Notes: generated by a model from the sequence alone, not told the origin. Positions 1 to 7,854 are shown, counted from the first letter of the stretch. The stretch is 32,948 nt of DNA from an uncultured Myxococcales bacterium (GCA_903896545.1 CAITYF010000041.1:1-32948); one strand, 5' to 3'. A program made the numbers and translations.

Positions 1-214
1 CGCGCGCGCATGCTCGCAGTCGCTTCGCGCCTGCATCGCGCGCTCGGCCACCACGCTCGCTTCGCTGCGTGGGTCAGGCGGGGCAGCGGAGGGGTACGCG
101 GAAAAAGCCGGAATGTGGCGGAATGGGGGAGCCGTCAACAATCGCGGTGGGTCGCCCTGAATCCGGGCAAAAGTGGGTACGGATCGCCGCCCCAGCGCTG
201 GCTCCGCGTTGGGC

Positions 215-243
215 TTGCTCCCAGAGCGGGAACACGTTATCCT
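215..243 (+). promoter_or_regulatory. candidate higBA promoter
   Basis: TTGCTC (215-220) and TATCCT (238-243) are separated by 17 bases and lie 36 bases before the higB start. The 8-mer GCGGGAAC occurs twice, at 226-233 and 253-260, on either side of the -10. GGCGG/CCGCC at 252-266 forms a short perfect stem. HigA antitoxins are known to repress their own promoter, so these repeats are plausible operator sites; that is inference. I see nothing else supportable in 1-278: the long open frames there lack a gene-like product. Confidence 0.35.
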
Positions 244-278
244 GATCCCAAGGCGGGAACTCCGCCGCTGGAAAATGA

Positions 279-575
279 GTGCGCATCATCGCCCGCAAGA
301 CGCTGCAGGACTGCTGGGAAGCCGGTCACGCCGATGCCGAGCAGACGCTGCGTGCATGGTTCGCGGAGGTCTCGCGCGCGTCGTGGCAGACGATGGCCGA
401 CATCAAGCAGCGCTACCCGCACGCCAGCGTCATCGACGCCGAGCGCGTTGTGTTCAACATCGGCGGCAACAAGTACCGCTTGGTCGCCAAAGTCTGGTTT
501 GCCGGCCAGGCCGTGTACGTGAAGTTCGTCGGCACGCACCGCGCGTATGATGACGTGGATGTGACGAAGCTGTAG
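279..575 (+). CDS. higB: HigB-type mRNA interferase toxin
   Basis: This 98-residue protein matches the HigB toxin family in length and motifs: the N-terminal MRIIARKTLQDCWE, the central W..ADIKQRYPHAS, the core VVFNIGGNKYRLV and the C-terminal YVKFVGTHRAYDDVDV. HigB toxins fold like RelE and cut mRNA on the ribosome. I chose the GTG start at 279 because it gives the conserved MRIIARKTL beginning; the ATG at 275 is in another frame. The ribosome-binding site is weak (GGA a few bases upstream). The toxin gene comes first and the antitoxin second, the order typical of higBA, and the pair is probably co-transcribed and repressed by HigA. Family assignment is firm; activity is inferred. Confidence 0.93.
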   Translation: MRIIARKTLQDCWEAGHADAEQTLRAWFAEVSRASWQTMADIKQRYPHASVIDAERVVFNIGGNKYRLVAKVWFAGQAVYVKFVGTHRAYDDVDVTKL

Positions 576-584
576 GAGAAACTC

Positions 585-953
585 ATGTCGATTCAACCGA
601 TTCACTCCGATTCCGACCACGCTGCCACCATGTCGCGCATTGACGTGCTGTGGGGCGCTGACATTGGGACTCCGGCCGCGGACGAGCTGGAAATCCTCGT
701 GACGCTGGTGGCCGAATACGAGGCCCGGCACCACCCTATCCTGCCGCCTGACCCGATTGACGCCATCCGCTTTCGCATGGACCAACTGGGCCTGACGCGA
801 AAGGACCTGGAGCCCATGGTCGGCAGCCGCGCACGTGTGTCCGAGGTGCTGGCGGGCAAGCGCCCGCTGACGCTGGCAATGATTCGGCGGTTGCGCAAGG
901 GGCTTGGCGTACCGGCGGATGTACTGATTGGTGTGGAGGATTTGGCGGCGTGA
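585..953 (+). CDS. higA: HigA-type antitoxin, HTH DNA-binding protein
   Basis: A 122-residue antitoxin with a C-terminal Xre-type helix-turn-helix at about residues 62-118: FRMDQLGLTRKDLEPMVG, then SRARVSEVLAGKRPLTL and a final helix ending PADVLIG. The acidic N-terminal half (DELEILVTLVAEYEARH) is typical of HigA proteins of this class and probably contacts the toxin. An AGGAG overlaps the higB stop and lies 7 bases before the ATG, so the two genes are tightly coupled. HigA normally neutralises HigB and represses the operon promoter. Confidence 0.92.
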   Translation: MSIQPIHSDSDHAATMSRIDVLWGADIGTPAADELEILVTLVAEYEARHHPILPPDPIDAIRFRMDQLGLTRKDLEPMVGSRARVSEVLAGKRPLTLAMIRRLRKGLGVPADVLIGVEDLAA

Positions 954-1048
954 CTCGGCAATCAGCGTGCCCCGGTGCGATCGAGGGACCCTTTGCACCC
1001 GCCCACGCCGCAGCATATCCTGCCACAGCGCCGCCGGACCAGGCCGTT

Positions 1049-1372
1049 ATGAAGACAAATCCGAGCTTGTACGCCGACATCGCTCACCGCATCCGCACGG
1101 CCGCGCCGAAAGTGCAGGAAGTCCTGCTGTTCGGATCGAACGCGCGTGGCGAGGCACGGCCGGACAGCGACGTGGATCTCGTGCTGCTGGTGCCGAACAC
1201 GGCGGACCACCGCCAGGTTCTGCTGCGCGCGCGCAAAAGTCTGCGCGGCATGGGGCTGGGCTTTGACCTGCTGATACTGACGCCGACGCAATGGACCGAT
1301 GCATGCCAGACGGGCGGTTGGCTCGCGGCGCAAATGGCTCACGACGCGGTGAGGCTGGATGTCGCAGCTTGA
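1049..1372 (+). CDS. minimal nucleotidyltransferase (MNT type)
   Basis: A 107-residue protein with the polymerase-beta-type nucleotidyltransferase signature: VQEVLLFGSNARGEARP followed by DSDVDLVLL, giving the GS motif and the first two catalytic Asp residues; FDLLILTP supplies a possible third. Proteins of this size are usually the MntA half of HEPN/MNT modules, where MntA neutralises a HEPN RNase by AMPylation. No HEPN gene is visible next to it. I chose the ATG at 1049 because the family homology starts there. The frame extends back to a GTG at 950 that overlaps the higA stop (GTGA), but those 33 residues look non-conserved. It may be a fourth gene of the TA cluster or a remnant of a pair. 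Confidence 0.8.
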   Translation: MKTNPSLYADIAHRIRTAAPKVQEVLLFGSNARGEARPDSDVDLVLLVPNTADHRQVLLRARKSLRGMGLGFDLLILTPTQWTDACQTGGWLAAQMAHDAVRLDVAA

Positions 1373-1439
1373 ACGCGGCGAGGCGAAACCCTGGTGGCGG
1401 TCGTTCCCGCGGTAGGGACCTTTTGTCCGGCAGGGGTGG

Positions 1440-2228
1440 CTACGGCGATGGCTGGGCGATGCCGAACAGCGCCACCAGTCGCGCCAGCTCCCGCGGCACA
1501 TCAAGCGGCGGCAGGCCCTCCAAGGACAGGCTGGGACCGAGAGTTGGCCCCACATCGGCAAGAAACTGCATCAGATCATGGTGAATCTGTGGCGACACAG
1601 CCACCGTCGCGGAAGGCGCGAACAGCTGCGCCAGGCGCAGGATGTCGGTCGCGTGCTTGCGGATTTCGGCGGGCTTGATCGCCCGCCCCGCCGCAGTACG
1701 CGCGGTGAGGTCGAGCCAGGCGCGCGCTTTCAGTGCGATGAGGGCGTCTTCACGCAGCACTGGCAGTTCCGCGCGGACCGTTCGCGCCTCGCGGATGAGG
1801 CTGTAGTAGCCGTCGTCCAGGAGGATCGCCGACAGACTGGACACGTCGTCCGTCGCGGGAATCGGCACGATGACGCCCTGCCCCTCAAAGGTGACGCCGT
1901 CCGGGACGCGCGAGAACAGCTCCAGCATGGCCGGGAACTCCGCCTGCGGCTTGGTGAATCGGCACACCGCGCGTTTCGCCTGGGTGCCGTCAATCGCGAC
2001 CTGACCGCCGACCCTAACCTTGTAGTCGCCCAGCCGCACGAAGTCCCAAAAATGCTGGACGAATGCGGGCGAAAGCGCCTCTGCCACGACGACGATATCC
2101 AGGTCCTTGGTGGCCCGCGCCGTCAGGCCGGCTTCCTCCAGCGCAAGCTGCGCCGCGACGCCGCCGATGAGCACGTAGTTCGCCTCATGGCCACGGAAAT
2201 GTTCGCGAAAACGGTCCAGTCCTACCAC
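1440..2228 (-). CDS. AbiEii-like nucleotidyltransferase
   Basis: A 262-residue protein with a nucleotidyltransferase core near its N-terminus: YVLIGGVAAQLAL (GG at 22-23), then RATKDLDIVV with Asp42 and Asp44 as the likely metal ligands. The rest fits the AbiEii/AbiGii family, which includes toxins of type IV toxin-antitoxin or abortive-infection systems and tRNA-modifying nucleotidyltransferases. It starts with GTG at 2228 and overlaps the end of the upstream winged-helix gene by 7 bases, so translation is probably coupled. Known AbiE systems have the same order: regulator/antitoxin first, nucleotidyltransferase second. Whether it acts in phage defence cannot be read from the sequence. It converges with the nucleotidyltransferase ending at 1372; I see no clear terminator between them. 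Confidence 0.85.
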   Translation of the reverse strand: MVGLDRFREHFRGHEANYVLIGGVAAQLALEEAGLTARATKDLDIVVVAEALSPAFVQHFWDFVRLGDYKVRVGGQVAIDGTQAKRAVCRFTKPQAEFPAMLELFSRVPDGVTFEGQGVIVPIPATDDVSSLSAILLDDGYYSLIREARTVRAELPVLREDALIALKARAWLDLTARTAAGRAIKPAEIRKHATDILRLAQLFAPSATVAVSPQIHHDLMQFLADVGPTLGPSLSLEGLPPLDVPRELARLVALFGIAQPSP

Positions 2229-3241
2229 CAGGGCAGCGTCTCCATCAGCTCGTCTAGCGCGAGCGCGATCCGGTCGTCGCTATGGCGGTCGCGCAGGCTC
2301 AAGTACAAGGACAGCGGGTCCACCGCGCCGGTGGTCGACAGTGCGGCGGGGTCGTAGCGCCAGATCTGCAGCGCCGTGTTGGCCATTTCTGCGTAAGGCA
2401 CCGCAACTACGCCGTACTTCTTCAGATCACGCCAAGCTTCAGCACGCGTGGCGCGACACGTGGTCGACGGCGCCCCGAGGTCCGTGCTGGCCGCCAATGC
2501 GGTCTCGCCTGCCAGCCTGAGCTTTCTCATGTCGGGGCCGACTTTCGGCAGAACCACCCAGTCGGTGTGGCTGACGGGCGACGTCAGCATCGGTAATACC
2601 CTGTTCCAGAGACTTTTCTTGTCCGCGTCAAAGCTCAGCCATCGGTTCCGGCCGATGCGCTCGACGTCAGCAAGGCCAGCGGCTTCGAGCTCGTTTGCCA
2701 CGCGGGTCATCGTCATCGGCGTGTACGGAAGCCGCGTCGCGAGATCCTGGAGCGTCGTACGGGCGACATCGGGCTGGAGCAACACGTAGAGCAGCGTCGC
2801 CTGGGCCGCTGGCCCGAGCTGTTCCGGCTTGGCGGTCTCCCGGCGCACGAAGCGCTCGCGGAGATCCATCGCCAGCTCCGGCACGTACAGCTGGTTTCCC
2901 GGAATGATGAAGGGCACCCGTTGTTCGATGAGCCGCGCCCGCATCGTCGCGGTGCAGTCCGAGGCGACGTAGATGCAGAGCGCGTCGGACCTGCCGGCGA
3001 CGACGTCGAAGTGCTTGCGGATGGCCGCCGGGGAAAGGCTGCTGGCGTCGCGGGGCACTGCGGCCAGGCAACGACGCTCCAGCAACTGGAACGGCGTGAA
3101 CTCGTAGATGCCCGTGAAGAAGGCCGGCAGATCGTTCGGCACGGACCCGTTCGCTGTCGGCTCGACCCGAATGCCTAGCACGCGCTCAATGTGCTGAGCC
3201 ATGAGCGCGAAGTTGTCCGGGGCGGTCGCGTTGCGTGTCAC
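2222..3241 (-). CDS. AbiEi-like winged-helix regulator/antitoxin
   Basis: A 339-residue protein with a winged-helix domain at about residues 145-205 (TTLQDLATRLPYTPMTMTRV, then NELEAAGLADVERIGRNRWL), resembling MarR-like or AbiEi proteins that pair with AbiEii nucleotidyltransferases. The start is the GTG at 3241: it has a GAGG (3247-3250) 5 bases upstream and lies just after a well-placed promoter. The longer frame to 3385 would run through that promoter and should not be used. The N-terminal 140 residues (PFQLLERRCLAAVPRDA, VPFIIPGNQLYVPELAMDL) are not a domain I can name. The neighbouring gene and the palindromic promoter argue for an autoregulated two-gene operon in which this protein is antitoxin and repressor. 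Confidence 0.75.
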   Translation of the reverse strand: MTRNATAPDNFALMAQHIERVLGIRVEPTANGSVPNDLPAFFTGIYEFTPFQLLERRCLAAVPRDASSLSPAAIRKHFDVVAGRSDALCIYVASDCTATMRARLIEQRVPFIIPGNQLYVPELAMDLRERFVRRETAKPEQLGPAAQATLLYVLLQPDVARTTLQDLATRLPYTPMTMTRVANELEAAGLADVERIGRNRWLSFDADKKSLWNRVLPMLTSPVSHTDWVVLPKVGPDMRKLRLAGETALAASTDLGAPSTTCRATRAEAWRDLKKYGVVAVPYAEMANTALQIWRYDPAALSTTGAVDPLSLYLSLRDRHSDDRIALALDELMETLPWW

Positions 3242-3257
3242 CAAAACCTCGGGCGGG

Positions 3258-3297
3258 AAGATAACACTGGCTAAGTTAGCATTCAAGCGGAGTGTTA
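3258..3297 (-). promoter_or_regulatory. promoter and candidate operator of AbiE-like operon
   Basis: Reading the minus strand, TTGAAT (3286-3281) and TATCTT (3263-3258) are separated by exactly 17 bases, a good sigma-70-type promoter. An inverted repeat TAACACT (3262-3268) / AGTGTTA (3291-3297) flanks it, with an odd-centred palindrome CTAAGTTAG in between. AbiEi proteins are known to bind inverted repeats in their own promoter, so this is the likely autorepression site (inference). The GTG start follows 17 bases downstream of the -10 with a GAGG between. Confidence 0.6.
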
Positions 3298-3479
3298 CCC
3301 ACAAGGAGAGCGTCGATGCCTTCCGTGTGCGACACCTTGCATGAACGCGGTGTTCCGGGTCAAGCCGCGCTGACATTGGCCACAAGCGCGGGTGGCAAAC
3401 CGCCGGAACTCGATAGCGGTGCCCACGGCAAAATCAGTAGTCGTTCTGGATATAAGACCACTACCGCGACTCCTTGACG

Positions 3480-3857
3480 ATGCTCGACGAGTTCCTGCTG
3501 GGCAGTACCTGTTTTGGCTACTTCCCAAGCGGCAACGAGCTGGTCTCAGCCGACGGCGTCGAGAACCTGGAGTTGGTCCACCTGCTTGTTCGCCCGCACC
3601 CTGTGCAAACCGCTGGAATTCCTCAAGTGTTGAATTGGGATCCCGAGACACATGCGTTCCGCTGCATTTGGGCAGAAGACCCAGAGCACGCGATTCCGAA
3701 CCCGACTATCCTCTTTGTTCCGACGGCGAGGTTCTTCCCACAAGGGTTCACGACGGTTGTCTCTCCGGGTGACAGCGTGGAGGTCGATGGCGACCGATTG
3801 ATCGTTCGGATCGACCGCCACAAGACGAGTCACTCGGTGAAAATTCACCCCAAGTGA
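3480..3857 (+). CDS. stand-alone GH5 C-terminal-like beta domain (probable remnant)
   Basis: A 125-residue protein without signal peptide. From about residue 33 it reads like the C-terminal beta-sandwich of GH5 endoglycoceramidases: LLVRPHPVQTAGIPQ corresponds to the usual LvRPYPqavAGtP, then NWDPETHAFRCIW, then NPTILFVPTARFFPQGFTT for the usual apTeifVPaRhYP.Gytv. This is recalled similarity, not a search. The catalytic TIM barrel that should precede it is absent, so it is either a decayed enzyme end or an independently expressed domain. I chose the ATG at 3480; a TTG two codons earlier is possible. TATAAG at 3451-3456 could be a -10, with no convincing -35. It converges with the kinase gene and shares a hairpin with it over both stops. 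Confidence 0.55.
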   Translation: MLDEFLLGSTCFGYFPSGNELVSADGVENLELVHLLVRPHPVQTAGIPQVLNWDPETHAFRCIWAEDPEHAIPNPTILFVPTARFFPQGFTTVVSPGDSVEVDGDRLIVRIDRHKTSHSVKIHPK

Positions 3858-3881
3858 TGGCGATGCTTCGCGCCGCCATCA
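3855..3881. terminator. hairpin spanning two convergent stop codons
   Basis: TGATGGCG (3855-3862) and CGCCATCA (3874-3881) form a perfect 8-bp stem with an 11-base loop. The left arm begins with the TGA of the plus-strand gene, and the right arm ends with the TGA of the minus-strand kinase gene. Position suggests a bidirectional terminator; neither side has a strong T run, so it may need Rho or only stabilise 3' ends. Confidence 0.5.
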
Positions 3882-5072
3882 GGGCGATGTTTCCTCCGTC
3901 GTGCTGAGTAGCGCAGTAAACCAGAAGGTGGAGCCCACGCCGGGCTTGCTCTCGACGCCGATCTTTCCTCCCATCAACCCGATCAGCTGTGCGCACAGCG
4001 TCAGGCCGATGCCGGTGCCGCCGTAGGCGCGGGTCGACGAGCCGTCGCCCTGTTCGAACAGGTTGAAAACCCGCTCCTGATCCGCCGGCAAAATGCCAAT
4101 TCCCGTGTCCCGCACTTCGAAGCGCAGCAGCACCTTTCCCGCCCGGTCCTCGGCCATCGCGACGCGAACGTCGACGCTGCCCCGGTCAGTGAATTTGATC
4201 GCGTTGGCGAGCAAGTTGCTCAGGATTTGCTCGAGGCGAGGCGCGTCGCCCACCAGCTGCAACTCCGCCAGCGCGGGTGCAAGTTCGATGGTCAAGGCGA
4301 GCCCCTTGTCGGCAGCTTGCACGCCGAACAGCTCGCGTAGGTTGTCGCGGACGCCGGGCAGCGTGAACGGGCCGATATCCAGACCAAGCCGTTTGGCATC
4401 CAGCTCCGAGGCGGCGATCAGGTCGGTGATCAGCACCAGCAGTTTCTCAGAGACCTGCTGAAGTGTCTGAAGGTTGGCCTTTTGCTTGGGGTCGGTGGCA
4501 CGCAAGAGTGCCAGATGAGTCATGCCCATGATGCCGTGCATCGGCGTGCGCAGTTCATGGCTGATATTGCGCAGGAATTGGGACTTACTCTTCTGGGCGC
4601 TGCTGGCAAGCTCCTTGCTAATGGAGAGACCGAGCGCCAAGCCCGATACGAGTTTCTGCAGGTGATCGCGCTGCTGCTCGACCTCCTTGCGCAACGCCTC
4701 GCGCTCCAGCAGGTTGTGAATTCGCTGGCGGGCGATCTCGACGTTGAACGGCTTGGAGATGTAGTCGGCCGCGCCCAGCTCCAGGCCGATGCTCTCGGCC
4801 GCGCTGTCACCCAGCACCGTGACGAAAATCACCGGGATCGTGCGAAGCCGCGGATCGGACTTCAGCCGGAGACAGGTCTCATAGCCGTCCATCTTGGGCA
4901 TCAACACGTCCAGCAGGATCAGGTCCGGCGCTGACTCCAACGCCAGGGCGATTCCCGCCGCGCCTGAAGTGGCCATTTGCACATGAAACTCCGGCTCCAG
5001 CGCCGCTCCGAGCGTCAGCAGTTGCGCCGGATGGTCGTCGATGGCGAGGATTCTTGGCTTTGCAAAGGTCAT
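3879..5072 (-). CDS. response-regulator/histidine-kinase fusion
   Basis: A 397-residue soluble protein. An N-terminal receiver domain shows the acidic pair Asp12-Asp13 (LAIDDH), phospho-acceptor Asp55 (LILLDVLMPKMDGYE), Thr85 and Lys107 (ISKPF). After a coiled linker comes HisKA with His172 (FLRNISHELRTPMHGIMG), then HATPase_c with the N box (LEQILSNLLANAIKF), G1 (DTGIGI), F box (VFNLFEQGD) and G2 (YGGTGIGLTL). No membrane segment is present, so it must take its input from a partner. Start ATG at 5072 overlaps the stop of the upstream hybrid kinase by four bases (ATGA), so the two are made together; the most economical idea is that the upstream kinase phosphorylates this receiver. The upstream extension of the frame is a shadow of that kinase. 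Confidence 0.93.
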   Translation of the reverse strand: MTFAKPRILAIDDHPAQLLTLGAALEPEFHVQMATSGAAGIALALESAPDLILLDVLMPKMDGYETCLRLKSDPRLRTIPVIFVTVLGDSAAESIGLELGAADYISKPFNVEIARQRIHNLLEREALRKEVEQQRDHLQKLVSGLALGLSISKELASSAQKSKSQFLRNISHELRTPMHGIMGMTHLALLRATDPKQKANLQTLQQVSEKLLVLITDLIAASELDAKRLGLDIGPFTLPGVRDNLRELFGVQAADKGLALTIELAPALAELQLVGDAPRLEQILSNLLANAIKFTDRGSVDVRVAMAEDRAGKVLLRFEVRDTGIGILPADQERVFNLFEQGDGSSTRAYGGTGIGLTLCAQLIGLMGGKIGVESKPGVGSTFWFTALLSTTEETSP

Positions 5073-7651
5073 GTCGTGGGCTCCAAGTGATGTATTGCCG
5101 CCAAGTGGCGTAGACGCTCCCGGACGAGATCGAAGTGCAAGTTTTCCAGCAGGCGGACTAGTTCGTTGATTTCTGCGGCCATGGCCGTGCCCGCAACGGC
5201 GTCCTGCAGAGCGCGGAAGCGGCCGATGGCGGCGAACATCTGTTGAGCCAGAAGGGGCAACAATTCCTCCACCAGCGCCGCGACTCGCGCGACATCCAGC
5301 GGCTTGTCCGCCGTTGTCGACACGTCGCCGCCCCCCGTTTCGGCCGAGCCCGCGGCCGGGAGCCACTTGGCGAGTTCGGCGTTCAACGCCTCAAAGATGA
5401 CCGGTTTGGTCAGGACGCCGTCCATGTCCGCCGCCAGACACCGCCGCTGGTCTTCAGCGAAGGCATCAGCCGTCAGCGCGACGATCGGGTGCCGCGGCGC
5501 GCCGGTAACTTTTTCGCGGCGCCGTATCGCTTCGGTCGCGCGGTACCCATCCAGACGCGGCATCTTCACGTCCATCAGGATCAGGTCGGCCGCTTCCCCC
5601 CGGGCGAGGGCGTCCAGCGCGTCCTGGCCGTCCGCGGCCACGACTGTATCGAGGCCGAGCTTGTGCAGCAGGGTCACGACCACCTTTTGGTTGGTAGGCT
5701 CGCCTTCAACGACCAGCACCCGTCCGGCGAGTTGTGCGGGGCGGGCTGAACCTGCGAGGGGGCCAGATCCCAGCAATGCCGGACCGTCTGAGGCCACCCG
5801 GCCAGCGCGGATGCGAAACCAGAAACGTGAACCGCGCCCGACTTCACTCTCGACGCCGGCCTTGCCGCCCATCAGTTGCGCCAAGGTAGCGACCAGCGAG
5901 AGCCCCAGGCCGCTGCCGCCGTAGCGGTGGGTGATGCTGGTGTCGGCTTGCGAGAAGGGCTGGAACATCTGTGCTTGGTGGTCCTGCCCGATGCCGATGC
6001 CGCTGTCGGTGACGCTGAATTCAAGGAGCGCCGATTGACCGTCGGCACCGGCTTCGCGGGCCGCGATGCGGATCTGTCCCTGCGTCGTGAATTTGATGGC
6101 GTTGCCGATCAGGTTGGACAGCATCTGCCGCACGCGGCGCGCGTCGCCCAGATAGTGCCTCGGCGCCCCGATCCAGTTGGATTCGATGCGCAAGCCCTTG
6201 TCGCGAGCGACCTCGGCAAACTGCGCCAGCGCTTCACCCATGACGCGCGCCGGGTCCAGGGCGCCCATTTCCAGTTCGAGCTTGCCCGCCTCGATCTTCG
6301 ACAGGTCAAGAATGTCGTTCAAAAGCGCGAGCATGACCTTCCCGGACCCCAGGATGGTGCGCGCGCAATCCACCCGCTCTGCCTCGCTGATACCGGGCAT
6401 CTGAAGCACTTGTGCCATGCCGAGGATGCCGTTCATGGGTGTGCGGATTTCGTGGCTCATCGTTGCCAGAAAGTGGCTCTTGGCGATGTTGGCCGCCGAC
6501 GCTGCCGTCAGTTCGTCAGAACGCTTGCCCTTCTCCTCATTTTGAAAAGCCAGTTCGGTATTGGCGATCACCAGCTCCGCAGCGCGCTTACCCTTCTCTT
6601 CGCTTTGGAAGGCCCGTTCGGTATTGGCGATCACCAGCTCCGCGGAGCGCTTGCCCTTCTCCTTGTTTTGGAGAGCCAGTTCCTTCGTGGCGATCAGCAG
6701 CTTCGTCTCTGCGTCGTGGCGCGCCGTCACGTCGACAAAGCACCACAGGGCGGTCTCCCTCGTAGCCGGAAGTGCTGAACCACTCACCTCGGCCCACAGG
6801 CGGCTGCCGTCTCGGCGGCAGTACTCCACCTGTGAGCGGAATACCCCTCCGGCATTCAGCGCCGCGTAGGCGCTTGAACCGTAGGCTTCAGAGGCCTCGA
6901 CGCTGGGATAGATCCTGCGAACTGGAAGGCCGACCATTTCGCCGGGACCGTAGCCGAACATCTTTTCAAATCCAGGGTTGGCCCACTCGATCACTCTGTT
7001 TCTGGACCTCACGATGCCGACCAGATCGTTCTCGACAATGGCGCGCTGCTCTGCCAGCAGGAGCCTCATGCTCCGTTCAGCCAGCTTGATCGGGCTGATG
7101 TCCTGATGCGCGACGACGACGCGGACCGGGCCCTCGCCAGGGAAGCGGCTCACCTTGCAAACAAACCAACGCTGTTGGGTCGGCGAATCACAGGGATACT
7201 CCAGCCTGAATTCACTGCGTGCGCCCTGCAGGAATGCGCGAATGCCAGCCGCGACAGCCATGGCAGTTACGGCATCAGGACCGGTTGCGGCATCGCAAAG
7301 CGCGAGGTAGTTCACGCCCTCAGAGACATCGCTGGGTGCGACGCCGTTGGCTTCACCCAGTCGCCGCCATGTGCGGTTGACGGCGATGATGGTGCCGCTT
7401 TCGTCCAGTATCGCCAGGGCCTCGCCAAGCGCATCCAGCGCCGCATAGGCAAAGCGCTGCGATTCACGCAACGCCGCTTCGAGCCGCTCGCGTTCGTTGA
7501 CGTCTCCCGTGTTGGAAGGCGCGGCCGATGAGGCATGATCGGGTGCGGTCCGGCGGTAACTGAGCGAGCCGAATCGAGCGCGCTCACCCAGATCGCGATC
7601 AGGGGCATCTTCGCCTTCGCGGCACCCTCCAAGCGGGGTCTCGTTCTGCAT
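5069..7651 (-). CDS. PAS-PAS hybrid histidine kinase with receiver
   Basis: About 860 residues, soluble. Order: first PAS-like domain (LDALGEALAILDESGTIIAV), second PAS (NRVIEWANPGFEKMFGYG) with its PAC tail, a coiled coil with three ~22-residue repeats, HisKA with His400 (FLATMSHEIRTPMNGILG), HATPase_c (LSNLIGNAIKF; DSGIGIG; YGGSGLGLSL), receiver with Asp694 (LILMDVKMPRLDGY) and Lys749, and a helical tail without an HPt histidine. The receiver's acidic pair reads VVEGEP, so the second acidic residue is Gly. Start is uncertain: ATG 7651 has GGGGAGG 11 bases upstream, but ATG 7678 and TTG 7720 are in frame. Its stop overlaps the next kinase gene (ATGA). The ~200 bases upstream hold no clear gene; TGACGTCA there is a short palindrome. 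Confidence 0.92.
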   Translation of the reverse strand: MQNETPLGGCREGEDAPDRDLGERARFGSLSYRRTAPDHASSAAPSNTGDVNERERLEAALRESQRFAYAALDALGEALAILDESGTIIAVNRTWRRLGEANGVAPSDVSEGVNYLALCDAATGPDAVTAMAVAAGIRAFLQGARSEFRLEYPCDSPTQQRWFVCKVSRFPGEGPVRVVVAHQDISPIKLAERSMRLLLAEQRAIVENDLVGIVRSRNRVIEWANPGFEKMFGYGPGEMVGLPVRRIYPSVEASEAYGSSAYAALNAGGVFRSQVEYCRRDGSRLWAEVSGSALPATRETALWCFVDVTARHDAETKLLIATKELALQNKEKGKRSAELVIANTERAFQSEEKGKRAAELVIANTELAFQNEEKGKRSDELTAASAANIAKSHFLATMSHEIRTPMNGILGMAQVLQMPGISEAERVDCARTILGSGKVMLALLNDILDLSKIEAGKLELEMGALDPARVMGEALAQFAEVARDKGLRIESNWIGAPRHYLGDARRVRQMLSNLIGNAIKFTTQGQIRIAAREAGADGQSALLEFSVTDSGIGIGQDHQAQMFQPFSQADTSITHRYGGSGLGLSLVATLAQLMGGKAGVESEVGRGSRFWFRIRAGRVASDGPALLGSGPLAGSARPAQLAGRVLVVEGEPTNQKVVVTLLHKLGLDTVVAADGQDALDALARGEAADLILMDVKMPRLDGYRATEAIRRREKVTGAPRHPIVALTADAFAEDQRRCLAADMDGVLTKPVIFEALNAELAKWLPAAGSAETGGGDVSTTADKPLDVARVAALVEELLPLLAQQMFAAIGRFRALQDAVAGTAMAAEINELVRLLENLHFDLVRERLRHLAAIHHLEPTT
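6506..6691 (-). repeat. triplicated coiled-coil repeat inside the PAS kinase
   Basis: Three near-identical ~66-base units encode ELALQNKEKGKRSAELVIAN, ERAFQSEEKGKRAAELVIAN and ELAFQNEEKGKRSDELTAAS. Such ANxELAFQNEEKxKRAxEL units recur in many sensor kinases between the PAS domain and HisKA and form the signalling helix. Copy number sets the length and phase of the coil and can change by slippage. Confidence 0.8.
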
Positions 7652-7854
7652 TGCCAGTTCAACCTCCCCGATCGACATTCCGACCAGCTGTGACCGATTC
7701 ACTGGTTGAAGCGACGCCAATAGAACGCGGGAATCGTCGAGGCACTGACCCTGCGGTTCGTGCGGATTGGCCGTCGTCGCTCTGGTTCTGCGTCACCCGT
7801 TGGCATCGCGAGGGTCAGTTTAACACGACTGACGTCACTTGGGTCCAATGCTAC

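Noticed and set aside
10..522. 170-residue plus-strand open frame at the left edge
   Set aside because: It overlaps higB in another frame, is Arg/Ser/Pro-rich and non-family; it is a high-GC shadow.
237..1016. 259-residue minus-strand open frame opposite higBA
   Set aside because: It is the antisense shadow of two well-supported genes, with His/Arg-rich composition.
2222..3385. long version (387 residues) of the AbiEi-like protein
   Set aside because: The extra N-terminus would cover the promoter and inverted repeat; the GTG at 3241 has a proper ribosome-binding site.
7820..7850. TGACGTCA palindrome upstream of the PAS kinase as an operator
   Set aside because: It is only 8 bp and does not extend symmetrically; no promoter elements are placed around it.
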